From the NCBI GenBank assembly GCA_907165275.2, contig OU015650.1, forward strand, positions 2,944,001 through 3,008,000: a stretch of 64,000 nucleotides of DNA, in the 5' to 3' direction. Shown here in pieces: positions 10,002-21,188 of the stretch (its first letter is position 1; every line of letters begins with the position of its first letter). The position numbers were made by a program, and so were the translations under genes. Source of the DNA: Zygaena filipendulae (Eukaryota; Arthropoda; Insecta; Lepidoptera; Zygaenidae). Below the pieces are notes generated by a model, which ran no database searches, was not told the origin of the DNA, and saw only the letters and a list, made by a program, of their open reading frames with translations.

Positions 10002-10218
10002 CTAGTTGTGCCCCGCGGTTTCACCCGCGTTAATTTCAGAGTTCCCGCGGGAATTCCGGGATAAAAAGTACCCTATGTGTTAATCTGATGTATAAGCTAT
10101 ATTATTATAAAGTTTCATTTAAATCCATCTAGTAGTTTTTGCGTGAAAGTAACAAACATCCATCCATCCATCCATCCATACATTCTTACAAAGTTTCGCA
10201 TTAATAATATTAGTGGGA
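10002..10218 (-). mobile_element. Helitron, Lep1-like 223-bp subfamily, near complete
   Basis: CTAG terminus at 10002-10005, GCCCCGCGGTTTCACCCGCG hairpin, 'ctagtagtttttgcgtgaaa', a (CATC)n microsatellite at 10158-10178, and ATAATATTAGTGGGA at the 5' end followed by host T. Confidence 0.88.
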
Positions 10219-10244
10219 TATACCGGGTGGTCTTTTCAGACTTA

Positions 10245-10380
10245 GCATGTTGATGAAATTATGTTATTTCTCAAACCAAATGGTCCTGAGTTCGATTACC
10301 GATGGGAGTAGACTCTGTGTGGTGATTAATATCTGGAGAATGTGCACGTTTATTTATTTGTGTATCCTAACATATTGTAG
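10245..10380 (+). repeat. possible SINE fragment
   Basis: GAGTTCGATTA (10288-10298) resembles a B box, but the A box is not clear. Confidence 0.3.
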
Positions 10381-11084
10381 AATAGCAAAATAAAAGATTG
10401 GACCTAATCGGGTCTTAGCAATTATTCTGGGATCATCCCAAAAGATTCGATTTTTTGTTTTATTCTACGACATATTCAAACCGCTTTGCTAGGTTTCCAT
10501 GATACAACCTTAGGCACCTGTAGGTATGAGATAAAAAAAGGAAGCCTGGAATTTCATGTTGTTAGTAGGTACCAGCTGTCTGCTCTGTAGTCAGTCTGTC
10601 AGTCAGTCATTCAGTTTCTTTTTTTTATACAACGTAACATTACATAATATATCAATACATTTAAGTAGGTACAATAAAAATAAAGGAAATGTGTACAAAC
10701 CTTCGTTTTAATGATCCATGAAATAGAGTACGTTAAATTTACAGATAACCCTCTATTACTTGTAATAATAAATAATAATCAATATTTATAAACATTTGCA
10801 TATAAAAACAAACTGATATTTAGTAATTGAGAAACAAGGAAATTATTGTCTCGTATGATAATAAGTACCTAATTGTCAACTATAGTACCTAGTGGGTTTG
10901 CGACATAAAAATATTATATTATGAAAATATTTCCTATTACGATTATCACATGCAATGAAAATTTAGTTCAAAGTTAAACAATAATAAGCATCGAAATAAT
11001 TGATTGTTCTTACATACCTATGTCTAATAAAAAAAACGCAATTCAACTCACAATGAGGCATATCTAAACAGTGTTATCTTTACA
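10381..11084. other. unassigned AT-rich DNA
   Basis: Holds a (CAGT)n-like tract near 10588-10612. Nothing else recognised. Confidence 0.45.
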
Positions 11085-11215
11085 GATAAAAATGAATGTT
11101 TGTATGTCTGTCCTCTATGCGTTTCGAAACCAGTGGTTCCGATTGTGATGAAACTTTGGCGAGTTGTTCTCCCTGCGTCCGCAAAGGTTCCTGATATAAA
11201 GAGATCCTGAATCGC
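11085..11215 (+). mobile_element. Helitron 5' fragment, 'tgtcctctatg' subfamily
   Basis: Shares 'gattgtgatgaaactttggc' and TGCGTCCGCAAAGGTTCC with 30905-31197. The 3' half is missing and an unrelated foldback element follows at 11222. Confidence 0.7.
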
Positions 11216-11221
11216 GTGGGC

Positions 11222-11363
11222 AAGCCCGCTCCACATTCACGCGAGAATCTTGCGAGAACGCGACAAAACCACGGGAAACGGCGGAGAACATCGGCTTTAC
11301 ATTCACGTTCTCGTGGTTTTCTCGCGTTCTTGCAAGATTCCCGCGTGAACGTGGAGCGGGCTT
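11222..11363. mobile_element. GC-rich foldback element
   Basis: The arms 11222-11277 and 11308-11363 (56 bp each) are inverted copies differing at about five positions, with a 30-bp spacer. Outer ends are AAGCCCGCTCCAC. It is much richer in G+C than its surroundings. Its position at a break in a Helitron suggests an insertion or rearrangement there. Family unknown. Confidence 0.65.
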
Positions 11364-11772
11364 TAAAATTCAATCGAAACCATTACCAACAATAGCTGAC
11401 TCGTTATATTTTCATCTAGTATTTTATGTGTATATCTATTATTATATTATATTTCCTTGCGAAAGCACTATTTATATTATTATGTTTTTTTAATTGTTTT
11501 GCTACTTATCTATAGCTATTTTTGGCTTGTTTTACTAATGGCATCCGCGGGAAACCAGCGTTGTGGTTAATACCATGACTTATTTAAAAAAAAAATTATT
11601 TATTAACTCCAAAAAATTAATACCTTAACAACATATACAAGATGGTGTCACATCGGACACATTCGGGCTTTTTTATTTTGTGAGGTAGTCGTTATAATTT
11701 ATTTTTAGATATCATACAGAATACCATATTGTACAATACCAAATAGTAAAATAACGCGCGTATATGCAACAT
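11364..11772. other. unassigned AT-rich DNA
   Basis: No gene or repeat boundary recognised. Confidence 0.4.
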
Positions 11773-11960
11773 TTTCATGAGACTTCACCGGTGTTAATTT
11801 CGTAGTTCCTGCGGGAATTTTGAGATAAAAAGTATCCGATGCCTTTCTGGTACCTCTATCAACGTGTATACAAAATTTTATGAAGATTGGTTGAGCAATT
11901 GACGCGGGAAAAGATATCAGACAGACAGACAGAGTTACTTTCGCATTTATAATATTACTA
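11773..11960 (-). mobile_element. Helitron, diverged, CTAG lost
   Basis: 'gttaatttcgtagttcctgc', 'atgaagattggttgagca' and CATTTATAATATTACTA place it in the 'atcggttga' subfamily. A CAGACAGACAGACAG run is present. Confidence 0.7.
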
Positions 11961-13008
11961 TGGATATGGGTGTGGTTTAAGTATCAGTAAAACTAACACA
12001 ACGAGAAATTTATTCAATAGTTTATGACATTGAAGTTGTAAAGTAAAATCGCAGTAAATAAAATGACATAAATTGTTGTTGTGGTTATATGAATAAAATA
12101 CATAGAAAAGTTGCGCTGTAGGTACCTATCATAAAAGTGTTCAGAGGAAGCTATTATCTGAGTGGCTGTATAGGTATGTACTCATATATTATAATCCTGA
12201 CTCACGTTTTCAAAGTTTCACATCAACGTGACCGACAATTTATTAGTTTATATAAAAGCCAAGTATGTACGTACATTCGCTATGATCATTCCATGTGAAC
12301 GATGCTTTTTCTATACAGCTCATAAAAAAAAAATTTGGCAAGTCCTTGAAGTGGGCAAGTCCTGTCTAAAAAGTCTTGCGTACTTAATATGAACTTCCGG
12401 GATTCTCTACAGCCTACTAGTTCAGTCAGCGGCTGATTTGCAGCGAAATTTTTGTTTAGTCAGTCGCTAGTTAGTCGCCGATTTCTATATTTTGTAGTAT
12501 TTCTTTAAAATAATATTTCATTAATGTTTTTGTATATAAAGTTGTTGGTTGTATGTGTATAGTGGGTATGCAAATGATATCTTGGTTTTTTATTGTAAAT
12601 TTATTGCTTTATTTATTTTGGAACTGTCAAGATTTCTAAATATATCTCGAGTAGGTAGGTGCCTGCATAATTTATTCGCATTGCTTTGTCTATCAAGTCA
12701 CATATTGTCACTGTAGGCAGCCATTTAATAAGAGAAGAAGTAGAAGAAGAAGAAGACAGTGAAGTCTGTGAGAGCGAGACGGCAGATAGTGTTATGCCGC
12801 TCATTGTGATTCTAGTGGGAACACACCATAAATAGCCGTTTCACATAACATGTAAACATACTATGTTAGCCATGTAGTGCCAAAGTACCTATACTATTCG
12901 TACAATAGTTATTCAGTCAATTAAAATACCTACCTCTTCGCGACTTTCTGCCGTTAATCATCTCCACACGAACGCTTTACTGCTAACATTATTCATTAGG
13001 TCAATGTC
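11961..13008. other. unassigned DNA
   Basis: Contains a purine tract AGAAGAAGTAGAAGAAGAAG at 12732-12755 and short GTAGGT words. No supported gene. Confidence 0.4.
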
Positions 13009-13035
13009 ACACCTGGATAAGGTTTATCCAGGTGT
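13009..13035. repeat. perfect 12-bp hairpin, 3-nt loop, followed by T run
   Basis: ACACCTGGATAA / TTATCCAGGTGT with loop GGT, then TTTT. It looks like an intrinsic terminator, but in an animal genome it is more likely a chance or template-switch inverted repeat. Confidence 0.7.
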
Positions 13036-14525
13036 TTTTGAAATTAGGCGATATTAAAAATATTTTTAGACTTACCATAATTAATATCAACATCAGTATT
13101 TTGAAACTCGTAACTTTCTGCGTTTGACGTGTCTTGCGCCGTTACACGAACACACCCGTTTCAACAAATTTGGTACTAACCTATTTTACGTATTTCAAAT
13201 GGATATACATACAACTTAGATCAAATCTAATCGGTATTTTTAAGAATCATATAGTTTAATCATAATTCAAAATATTATAGGTAACTAATATGCAATAGGT
13301 ACTTACCTTCATATTATGTCGTGTGGTTAACTCATGTTGATACATTGGAGCATTGGAGTGACATTGTGTTTTTAGTCGCTGCTTAATTGACGACTTTCAA
13401 GTCACCGGTCAGTAACTTTCAAAATGTCTTGTAACGTTGAACAATAGCCTGGCATCTGGTAAATTGAACTAAAAATATCTAAGTATAGGTAGAAAAGAAA
13501 TAATTGTTATTGATAGTGACCATTCCAGTCACGCAGCGTGGGCGGCGTGATTTCAAGGTCACTCGGTGATCTCACTGCCATTTTTTTTCTCTCACAGCAA
13601 ACACTCGTCTAAGTTGCCATGTTTAGATTATGTGAGGCAATATGAGATTAGAGTTGAACATGGGAAAAGTGGTCACAAAATAGATCTATTTTAACATAGA
13701 CTTATTGATTGGAAGGCATAAAAAGGTATTGTTGATGATTCTGAAATGCACCAAATCACCAGTACAGTAGAATAAGTACTTATTATAGCGAGTAAAAAAA
13801 CATCACTGATCATCGCCTTCCGCGGTAGAGTCTGGAGCTGCAGTAGTGTAGGCTAGGATCAGGAAGAAGAATACAGAACAGGAAAAATCAAAGTACAGAT
13901 GGTTTCAAGAAATTCGAAATCAAAGAAAGGAGTGCTTAGCTTACAGCTTATTTGTGTAATAATCAATTTATAAATTAGTGTTCAGCACATGACGCACACG
14001 TCATGACGTAGCATGTAACTTTTATTGCTGTACGCAGCGTGGAAAGTTTAGATAAAAGAAACAAAACAACAACGCCAGCGCTTAGGAAATTTTTAAAAAT
14101 TTTTGAATTTGGATTAATTTAAATTTGGTTTAAAAAAGAAAACATACCACCTCCATGGGCCCTCGCAACGTTTAAGAAGTGTTCCAACACACGAAGATAA
14201 AATTTTATTTAACTTTCATTAATTATCAATTTAATAATTTTTTGTTTATTGTTTTTCTTGTAGCTAGGTAGTAGGTATTCACTTTTCAATAGGTAGGTAG
14301 GTACCTACTCAATCTTTTTTACTGGCCGCAACATTTTAAGGCGCCATGTTTTTTTTGCTTAGGTCAGTTGATCGAATGATGTTCACGATGATTTGTTATT
14401 ATTTCATCTATATAAAGTAATCAGAATTTAAGAATCAGCTAGCTAAAATTTAATTTTTATGTGAATAAATAAAAAATATTGAACACGTAGGTATTATTTT
14501 TCTATTTTTAGGTATTCATAAAATT
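13036..14525. other. unassigned DNA
   Basis: A dense group of GTAGGTA/TACCTAC words at 14265-14312 and scattered low complexity. No gene or transposon end recognised. Confidence 0.4.
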
Positions 14526-14725
14526 TAACGGGGATAATGTCGCATGACGTCACGCCATGCTACGGTTTATTCGAGGCGACGTTATGAAGTCACAAGCCCC
14601 CCACTCCTGAACTTTCGATGCGCTTTGTCTAAATATTTTTTCATTAATTGAAAAACCAAAACATATGTGTGTATTTTTTTTTATTATGTAAATGTCGGGT
14701 TAAATAGAATTTTGATTTTCACACC
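14526..14725 (-). mobile_element. CRE-bearing TIR element, diverged partial copy
   Basis: Keeps one TGACGTCA (14545-14552), the 'ccactcctgaactttcgatgcgctttgtct' region in diverged form, and the terminal AGAATTTTGATTTTCA block seen in copies at 37644 and 54288. Confidence 0.55.
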
Positions 14726-15831
14726 CAGGAAACATGCCTATTATGTCTATGGGGTCCTATCATCAGCTTTAATCAGGTGATCAGTGTGGACGAAAAATTC
14801 AACTATGGATCATAGTGGGTGACGGACTTCAGTTGTTATTCGCTTTTCTTCCGTGGATTGTAAATGTCTTCAACCCGTCTCTACACGTCTCTACCTCTAC
14901 GTCTCTACCTAGCCTTAATACGTAGAGGATATGATGTAAATTCCGAAATAAAGTGCGACCTTACATTTCATATCGAAGGTAGATTGATTACCTTATCATA
15001 ATTATTCTCCTCCTACTTTCACAACATTTCATTGAGCCGTATCTTATCAATAATTACCTACTACGCTAGCGAAAGATAGTAAACACTGTAGTAAAATGCG
15101 CAACGCTTTGTTTTACTTCGACGTAATTGGTTAGAAATAAAGTAATCTACGTTATACGCACAGTATGTATAGACTATCTATTTTTATTAAATATAATAAA
15201 ACATTTCCCGATATCCGATTTTTATGGAACGAAGATTATACCATAAATGATGCACCCATCTACGTGTCTGTATTTATACTAAAAAGAGAAAATATTTGGT
15301 TTTTTCATGTTTGTTTTTTGTTTATTAGTACCTACTTAATGGATCAACTTGAAAACTACTTAACCAATTTGGAAACAAAATTATTTTTAACAATTTTTTT
15401 AATTTATTTACTTCTTAAATGGTGTGACTAACTGACTCCCTACCTATTACTTATTTCTTTTCAATAGTGTTAATGGAAGCTACAATGTTCTTGTGTGTTA
15501 TAGGATACTTTTATTCCGGAATTTCTACAGGAATTTAGTTGAATAAAAAACCAAAAATTGAGAAGAGGTATAAAAAAATACAAAAAAATGCTTTTAAAAT
15601 TTTTTCTTTTATGTTCAAGGTTATCTCCGAAATAATTGCATGAATTTTCAAGCGGTTTTTCCATTAGGCATAGTTTGGACAATTATTTATGCTATACTTA
15701 GTTTTCGTTCGTTCTGAAATCTGTTTGTCTGTGTGTCTATTGAATTTAAACTGCGCAACTGATTAAATGCGGCTTGGTTTTCATCAAAACTTTCAAAATG
15801 TCTTTCGAAAAGTTCATATCCATCTAGATGA
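14726..15831. other. unassigned AT-rich DNA
   Basis: A plus-strand frame of 88 codons (15165-15431) and a minus-strand frame (15470-15682) are low-complexity and lack motifs. No repeat ends seen. Confidence 0.4.
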
Positions 15832-16026
15832 TAGATATTATCGTTAAGTAATGCGAAAGTGTTAATCTATCCTTATCTGTCTGTTACTTTTCATGCCTTC
15901 TTTACTCAAATGATCATCATCAAATTTTGCATATAAATATGTCAGGGGTACAGTATAGAACATAGGATACTTTTGATTCCGGAATTTCCGTGGGAACTCC
16001 GAACTTCAAAACCGCGGGAAACAGCA
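15832..16026 (+). mobile_element. Helitron, decayed
   Basis: AATGCGAAAGTGTTAATC head, 'gatcatcatcaaattttgca', GGAATTTCCGTGGGAACTCC and AAAACCGCGGGAAACAGCAA, with CTAG lost. Confidence 0.7.
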
Positions 16027-16690
16027 AATAATAAAAGCAGATCTTGTGGGAAACCAGCATTTAATAAATAAATCAAGAATTCGAAATGTTTCGCATTTAC
16101 AAAGTTATTGCCTATAATTATGTAAAATAATTCAGTCTCAAAGCACTATATGCTCGGTAAATATAGGTTGGTACCTAATTAAAATTTCGAAATAATTGTA
16201 AGTAGGTATATTATTTACTTAATGACAATAGCAGTGACCACATTTATAACGATATGGGTATAATAGGCATACAAATAAATTAGTTTTTATTTTATATCTA
16301 ATAAAAAAAAAGAATTGTGACAATTTCGAAACAAATAACTAAAGGAAATAACATTAACAGGAAATGTTGTAAAGTTTAAATATAATAATAATTAGTTAAT
16401 CTCATGTTTTATTAAGTACTTACAAATTTTATTAGGCTATAAAATAAGTTTTACTCAAAATTTAATTAATACCTAATTTCTATTATTATTAACTAGAATT
16501 AATTTCTAACTATACAATAATAAAGCTTGAATATTAACAACATTGAACATTTAATAAAATTATATGATTTACTCAAATTTTCTAAGTCTTTTGAAGTAAC
16601 GGAAGCTTAAAAGTGAGTCTTTTGTTGCTTAAAAGCCGAAAGTAGCGCTCCGGTTATGTACGGGCGAAGCAAAGGCAGATACTTGGCAGG
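16027..16690. other. unassigned AT-rich DNA
   Basis: Nothing recognised before the TATA-type promoter candidate at 16698. Confidence 0.4.
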
Positions 16691-16697
16691 TAAGTAC

Positions 16698-16705
16698 TAT
16701 AAAAG
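16698..16705 (+). promoter_or_regulatory. TATA box candidate
   Basis: A canonical TATAAAAG in locally more GC-rich, non-repeat DNA. TCA-type initiator-like sites fall about 28-40 bp downstream (16725, 16736). An ATG follows at 16769 with a donor-like GTAAAG twelve bases later. Confidence 0.3.
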
Positions 16706-16768
16706 GTCACGCAACGCTACTTGCTCAAAAGTAAATCAATTCATTTAAAAAGAAATCGATCGTTGGAT

Positions 16769-16780
16769 ATGCCAAACAGG
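16769..16780 (+). CDS. possible very short first coding exon
   Basis: ATGCCAAACAGG followed by GTAAAG at 16781. A first coding exon of only four codons after a TATA promoter is a common design for insect cuticle and other structural genes. Here the encoded MPNR is not a signal-peptide start and no downstream exon was found. Confidence 0.15.
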
Positions 16781-16878
16781 GTAAAGATATAATAACTGCC
16801 AAAGTGCTGTTTTTAACAGTTTTATATATGTATTTAAATGCTGCAGATTTAATAAATAGTACCTAACTATTGTCGATG

Positions 16879-17062
16879 TCAATTCAATTCAATTCAATTC
16901 AAATATGCTTTATTGTCCCAGGAGAGATAAAAAACTAAAACATATAAAAAGTAAATACAGAGCAAAAGGCGGCCTTATTGCTAGAGGCAATCTTTTCAAG
17001 GCAACCTTAAGGTGAGAGAGAGCTGTACATAGAAACTAGAAGCGGGTGCTCGGTGCACAATC
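16879..17062 (-). mobile_element. LINE 3' end with (TTGAA)n tail
   Basis: Minus-strand reading: a 'ccttaaggttgccttgaaaa' and 'gcaataaggccgcctttt' block, GGGACAATAAAGC as a polyadenylation-like signal, then TTGAATTGAATTGAATTGA. It is the best-preserved of this family in the window. Confidence 0.7.
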
Positions 17063-17454
17063 TAATACATAAATTAAATATATACTATATAAGGATAATA
17101 TAACACTAATAGATAGATTTCCTTAATATAATACTCTCTAAGTATAATCCGACGTGTTAGTTATAAATATCCAAATACAGCTTCTCTATTATGAAATATG
17201 CTTGGAGATACGTTTTTTAGACAGTGGCTTTGAGCCGTCGTCGCAAGCAAACGAGAGCGATCATATTGTTTATGTTTACAACGACCGCTGTTGAATATTT
17301 ATTTTGTTAAGTCGAGTTCTATCGCACGCTCAGTGTGGGAACTAAGTCAATGCGGACGCGGAGCACCGTGTTAACAAAATAGGATGCTTGCATTGATTAA
17401 GAATAAATAAAACATAGCTAGCTATAGTTATACTGTCGTGATGTTTTTAACTGG
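17063..17454. other. unassigned DNA
   Basis: No gene. A moderately GC-rich stretch at 17225-17370 is not a known repeat to me. Confidence 0.35.
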
Positions 17455-17600
17455 GAATCATCATCATTATATCAACCGAAAGACATCCACTGCTGGACAT
17501 AGCCACAACGACCATCCAATCGCGTCCCACGACCTTCACCTTCACCATCGGTCTACCTTGTAAAGTTGTAGAGGACCTACCCAAACCGCGTCTTCCGATT
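17455..17600 (-). mobile_element. RTE-type LINE 3' end, diverged
   Basis: On the minus strand it reads GGTAGACCGATGGTGAAG...GGACGCGATTGGATGG, then 'atgtccagcagtgga' and a GATATAATGATGATGAT tail. The GRP...GRDWM and 'tgtccagcagtgga' features fit the C-terminal end of RTE-clade ORF2 and its (GAT)n tail, as in the copy at 59005. Confidence 0.6.
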
Positions 17601-17622
17601 CGGGGTCGCCACTCAAGAACTT

Positions 17623-17669
17623 TCTTGCTCGATGGAGCAAGACACTGATGACCGATGGGTCATCAGTGT
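17623..17669. repeat. two abutting perfect hairpins with the same GATG loop
   Basis: TCTTGCTC-GATG-GAGCAAGA (17623-17642) runs straight into ACACTGATGACC-GATG-GGTCATCAGTGT (17642-17669), sharing one base. Both stems are perfect. Confidence 0.8.
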
Positions 17670-18691
17670 TCTGTATGCCATAAGACACGTTGTCTTTGCA
17701 TTGTTTTTAATGAAAAAAAAATAATTGAATCCTTTTTTGTATTTATTTCTAACAATGTGTGTTATAGCTTTTCGTGTTTTTTTGTAAAAATGTGTGTTAT
17801 GGTATAGTACCGTTTCATTGTATCGCATTAAATCTGGACAAGTGAGTCTTATCGTATTCTTTAAAAAAAAAAACTATAAATTTTACCGCCTGTAAATAAA
17901 AAAGAGTAAGAAAATACGTTACGTAATCTACAAATGAACGTATTTGTAATCTGTACCTATACAAGTATTGTTTATTTGTTTCATAATCTACATAAATAAC
18001 CCGGCAGACACGGAAACTGATAAAATATATGTATTACTACTACCTACTACATATTATTTTTTAAGTAAGTAACTATGTATTGTAGTGGACTTTGTGTTAA
18101 TTAACGTTGATAATAAATTCGAGTTGAGTTTCTAGACCGTAATAAAATAATATTAATTATGTACTGTTTAGACATTATCACACAACGTCACCTGACCGTT
18201 TCGAAGATTAAGCGGAACAAACAGACAGAGAGACAGACAAAAATTTGAAGAATAGATTTTTTTATTAAGTACACTGTAGGTTACCTACCTATTTATGTAG
18301 GTACTTACCTACTTTCACATGCATTTAGTAAACAGTTGTTATTTTGATCTTACAAACACACTTGAATTTTATTTATATGTATCGATAATAACTTGTTCCT
18401 TGTCATGTGTTTACGTGGTATTTTGTATTGGAATTGAAATAATAGGTAATATCGCAGCTCGTCAATTAATAACCCTGAGGTTCGAAGTCAATTCGCTCTT
18501 CCTGAGAACAGATCGCCAACTATTTACATAGTCAAATAAACGCCAATGCAAAAAATTCTACATTGCATTCTGCATCAGTTTTCACGGTTCGTATTAAGAT
18601 AAATTCTTTAAATTTATTACTTTCGGAGGGAGGGGAAGCTTCCCATAGCAGAAGGGGCCTATGTGTCTGTAAGTACTAGATGCATAGTCAA
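17670..18691. other. unassigned AT-rich DNA
   Basis: No supported gene. A CAGACAGAGAGACAGACA tract lies near 18221-18239. Confidence 0.4.
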
Positions 18692-18762
18692 CTGATTTCT
18701 TGCACCATTCTCACGCCATCTTGAAGGTCTGCCTCTACGTGGTCGCCAATCTAGAGCATTTC
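18692..18762 (-). mobile_element. LINE coding fragment
   Basis: Minus-strand translation gives LDWRPRRGRPSRWRENGARN. The RRGRPxxRW motif is typical of the C-terminal part of some LINE ORF2 proteins. Only about 23 codons remain. Confidence 0.45.
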
Positions 18763-18769
18763 GTTAATT

Positions 18770-18994
18770 ATTTTATTGTTGTATTTGTTATTGTAAGGAG
18801 AAAAAGAATAAAAGAAGCTTGGAGTTCCTGCGGGAATTCCGGAACTCACGCGAGTGAATCTCCGAAACGGTTGGACCGATTTAAACGGGACTTTCACTGC
18901 TAATTAGCTGATTTCGTAAGGATAAATTAGGCTACTTTGAAGTTTCTGCCGGAATTTCGAAATGTATGCGGGTGAAACCGCGGGGCACAGCTAG
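18770..18994 (+). mobile_element. Helitron, 'ggttggaccgatt' subfamily, CTAG intact
   Basis: 'ctccgaaacggttggaccga', 'ctttcactgctaattagctg' and GGTGAAACCGCGGGGCACAG then CTAG at 18991-18994. Confidence 0.85.
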
Positions 18995-19213
18995 TTGGCA
19001 AATAAAAGTTAAAAGAATAAATTGACAACGGTGGGAAGTGTTGACAACGGCTTTCAATTGCTTTCGTAAGCTATCATTGTTAGCATTATTAATTCAATTG
19101 CTGAATTTGATTAACCCTCTCAGTGACCCTTTCCAAGTATTTAAAACTTGTTATAGATTCGTTTTTTTTCTTTCCATTCACTATCTGTTTTTAATTACCT
19201 ACTTATTACCTTA

Positions 19214-19406
19214 CTAGTTGTTCCCCGCGGTTTCACCCGCAGTAATTTCTGAGTTCCCGCAGGAATTCCGGGATAAAAGTACCCTATGTCCTTCTCTGTA
19301 CCCCAGACAACGTGTATTCAAAATTTCATGATGATCCGTTGAGCCGTTAAGGCGTGAAAGTGTAACAAACAAACAAACTCACTTTCACTTTAGTATAGTA
19401 ATAAGG
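19214..19406 (-). mobile_element. Helitron, 'atgatgatcggttga' subfamily
   Basis: CTAGTTGTTCCCCGCGG start on the plus strand, 'ccttctctgtaccccagaca', 'catgatgatccgttgagc', and a TTTAGTATAGTAATAAGGA 5' end. Confidence 0.85.
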
Positions 19407-19461
19407 ATTAGTAAGGATTTATGGATTGACTTACAGCGTTTATTCCGGAAATACATAATTA

Positions 19462-19758
19462 TCCCTATTATAAATGCGAACGAGTGTTTGTTTGTTTGTT
19501 TGTTACGCTTTCAAAACTTAACTACGAGTCGATGTTAAAGTTGACATTTGTACGCCGGCAACGGCAGAATCAATCTTAGAGTAACACCAACTTATGTACT
19601 TACCATATTCTTGCAAATAAATAAATAAATAAAGATCATCATGAAATTTTGCATGCACGTTATCAGGGGTATAGAGAAGGACATAAGGTACTTTCATTCC
19701 CGTAATTTCCGCAGGAACACCGAAATTAACGTGGGTGAAACCGCGTAGCTTGCACTAG
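19462..19758 (+). mobile_element. Helitron interrupted by a tailed retro-insert
   Basis: TCCCTATTATAAATGCGAAC head, GTTTGTTTGTTTGTTACGCT, and a CTAG end at 19755-19758. The 'actcaaccgatcatcatgaa' core is split by the insert described next. Confidence 0.8.
19532..19636 (+). mobile_element. short retro-insert with (AAAT)n tail inside a Helitron
   Basis: About 100 bp of unrelated sequence containing 'gtacgccggcaacggcagaa' ends in AAATAAATAAATAAATAAA. It separates halves of a core that is continuous in other Helitron copies. Probably a 5'-truncated LINE or SINE. Confidence 0.55.
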
Positions 19759-20084
19759 TATAGATTCAAGATTTTGTTATCCCGATTCTACTTTCCCAGA
19801 CCCCATTCGCGAGGCCACATCTGCGAATCGCAACCTCAACAGCGATATACAAAAGTCGTCAGCCGCTCATTGCTCAGTAGCTGTAATAATATGTTGGTGT
19901 GAGTGTGGCCTAATTCTACACAACCGAAGCATTATTCTATACATATTTAGGTACCTAGTTCGAAATATACATTTCCCATGCCTCGTTTGAAGCTATCTGG
20001 CGAATCTTTGGGGCGTTTATCTGCGCAACTGTTTGTGTGGATGCAGGCTTATGTGAGCAATTTTATTCTTGTATGTTACTACAA

Positions 20085-20172
20085 AATGCGATCATTGGAA
20101 AATTTTGCACACGCGTCGTCAGGGGTACAGAGAAGGACAGTACCTACTTTTATATCCCGGACCTCCGAAGTC
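20085..20172 (+). mobile_element. Helitron fragment
   Basis: 'gcgatcattggaaaattttgca', 'cgtcaggggtacagagaagg' and 'tatatcccggacctccga'. Ends are lost, and a LINE tail begins directly after it. Confidence 0.6.
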
Positions 20173-20445
20173 AATAATAATAATAACAGTTTTATTTCAG
20201 GCAATAAACCCATAAAATATCAACATAATTTAAAACATAAAAATGAAAAAGTAATTGAAATTGAGATTTTAAATAATGATCGACAAGATTGCCGACTGTT
20301 TACTTTTTATTTGCTTCTAAATGGACACACATCCAATGCCTGTATATGGGGCTCATCACGATATTTTCCGTGACAGCCACCGGGATACAATTGGTAAATC
20401 TCTGCAGACGATTCCAGAAAGACGCATGAATGCGAGTGAATCCAC
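20172..20445 (-). mobile_element. LINE 3' end with (ATT)n tail and coding remnant
   Basis: The minus strand carries FWNRLQRFTNCIPVAVTENI from 20421 down, then a stop, a GCCTGAAATAAAACTG polyadenylation-like end and (ATT)n. The WNRLQ... stretch resembles the extreme C-terminus of a LINE ORF2, and a frame-shifted 76-codon reading of the same strand overlaps it. Confidence 0.5.
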
Positions 20446-20573
20446 GGAAAACAGTTAATATCATTTAAATAGAATTGAAGTGTCCGTTCATAATTACTAG
20501 TATATAATTGTAAATAACAGCTTTTTACTGAATACATGTGAAAGTATAGGTATATAGATACGGCACTTATAAC

Positions 20574-20665
20574 AAAAAATCAGATCATGCAATTTTTGTA
20601 TGTCTGTCTGTCTGTTCTGGTTAATCTCCGAAACAGTTGGACCGATTTAGGTGTCAGTGGATTGA
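20574..20665 (+). mobile_element. Helitron 5' fragment, 'ggttggaccgatt' subfamily
   Basis: GTATGTCTGTCTGTCTGTTC and 'tctccgaaacagttggaccga', then broken. Confidence 0.6.
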
Positions 20666-20696
20666 ATTGAATTGAAAAACTTTATTTGATCGTGAG

Positions 20697-20848
20697 TTCT
20701 CGTTAAAATTCCCGGACGACAAGTACCTACGATATGTCCTTCTGTATCCATGACAACGTGTATGCAAATCATGATGATCGGTTGAGTGGTTAAGGCGTGA
20801 AAGAGTTACCAAACAAACAAATAAACTGATATTCACATTTATATTAAG
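20697..20848 (-). mobile_element. Helitron, 5' two thirds
   Basis: 'aatcatgatgatcggttgag', 'gttaaggcgtgaaagagtta' and ATTCACATTTATATTAAGGA. The hairpin end is missing. Confidence 0.7.
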
Positions 20849-21188
20849 GACTTGCCACGTTTCGATTAGACTTTGGAATAGGGGCCGTCAGCACTCCGTC
20901 AATTAGGCAAGCCTGCGTCGTGGTCACCGCATGTTGCCGAAACTGCTACTTTTGTTTTTTTGTCTAATCTCAATGTGACATTGTAAATAATGTGGGAACC
21001 ATGTATCTACGTACGAGCAATATACCTTTCTTACGACCGCAAGGGAACTCAACCATCTCGGCTCTAAGGTCACTTACAATAGCGATTACGTAAGCCTCTG
21101 TGGGATTACGCTGCACTGATATTTATTAGTAACTATTAGGTATTTGAATTAACTAAAGGTTCCTCGCGGGTTTGCCGGCTGGAATTTT

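Noticed and set aside
10158..10178. (CATC)n as a stand-alone microsatellite locus
   Set aside because: It is an internal part of the Helitron subfamily, also seen at 34754-34790.
19106..19125. piggyBac-type end at TTAACCCTCTCAGTGACCC
   Set aside because: No partner end nearby, and the motif alone is too short.
19978..20373. 131-codon plus-strand frame
   Set aside because: Its 3' half crosses a Helitron fragment and a LINE tail; no domain.
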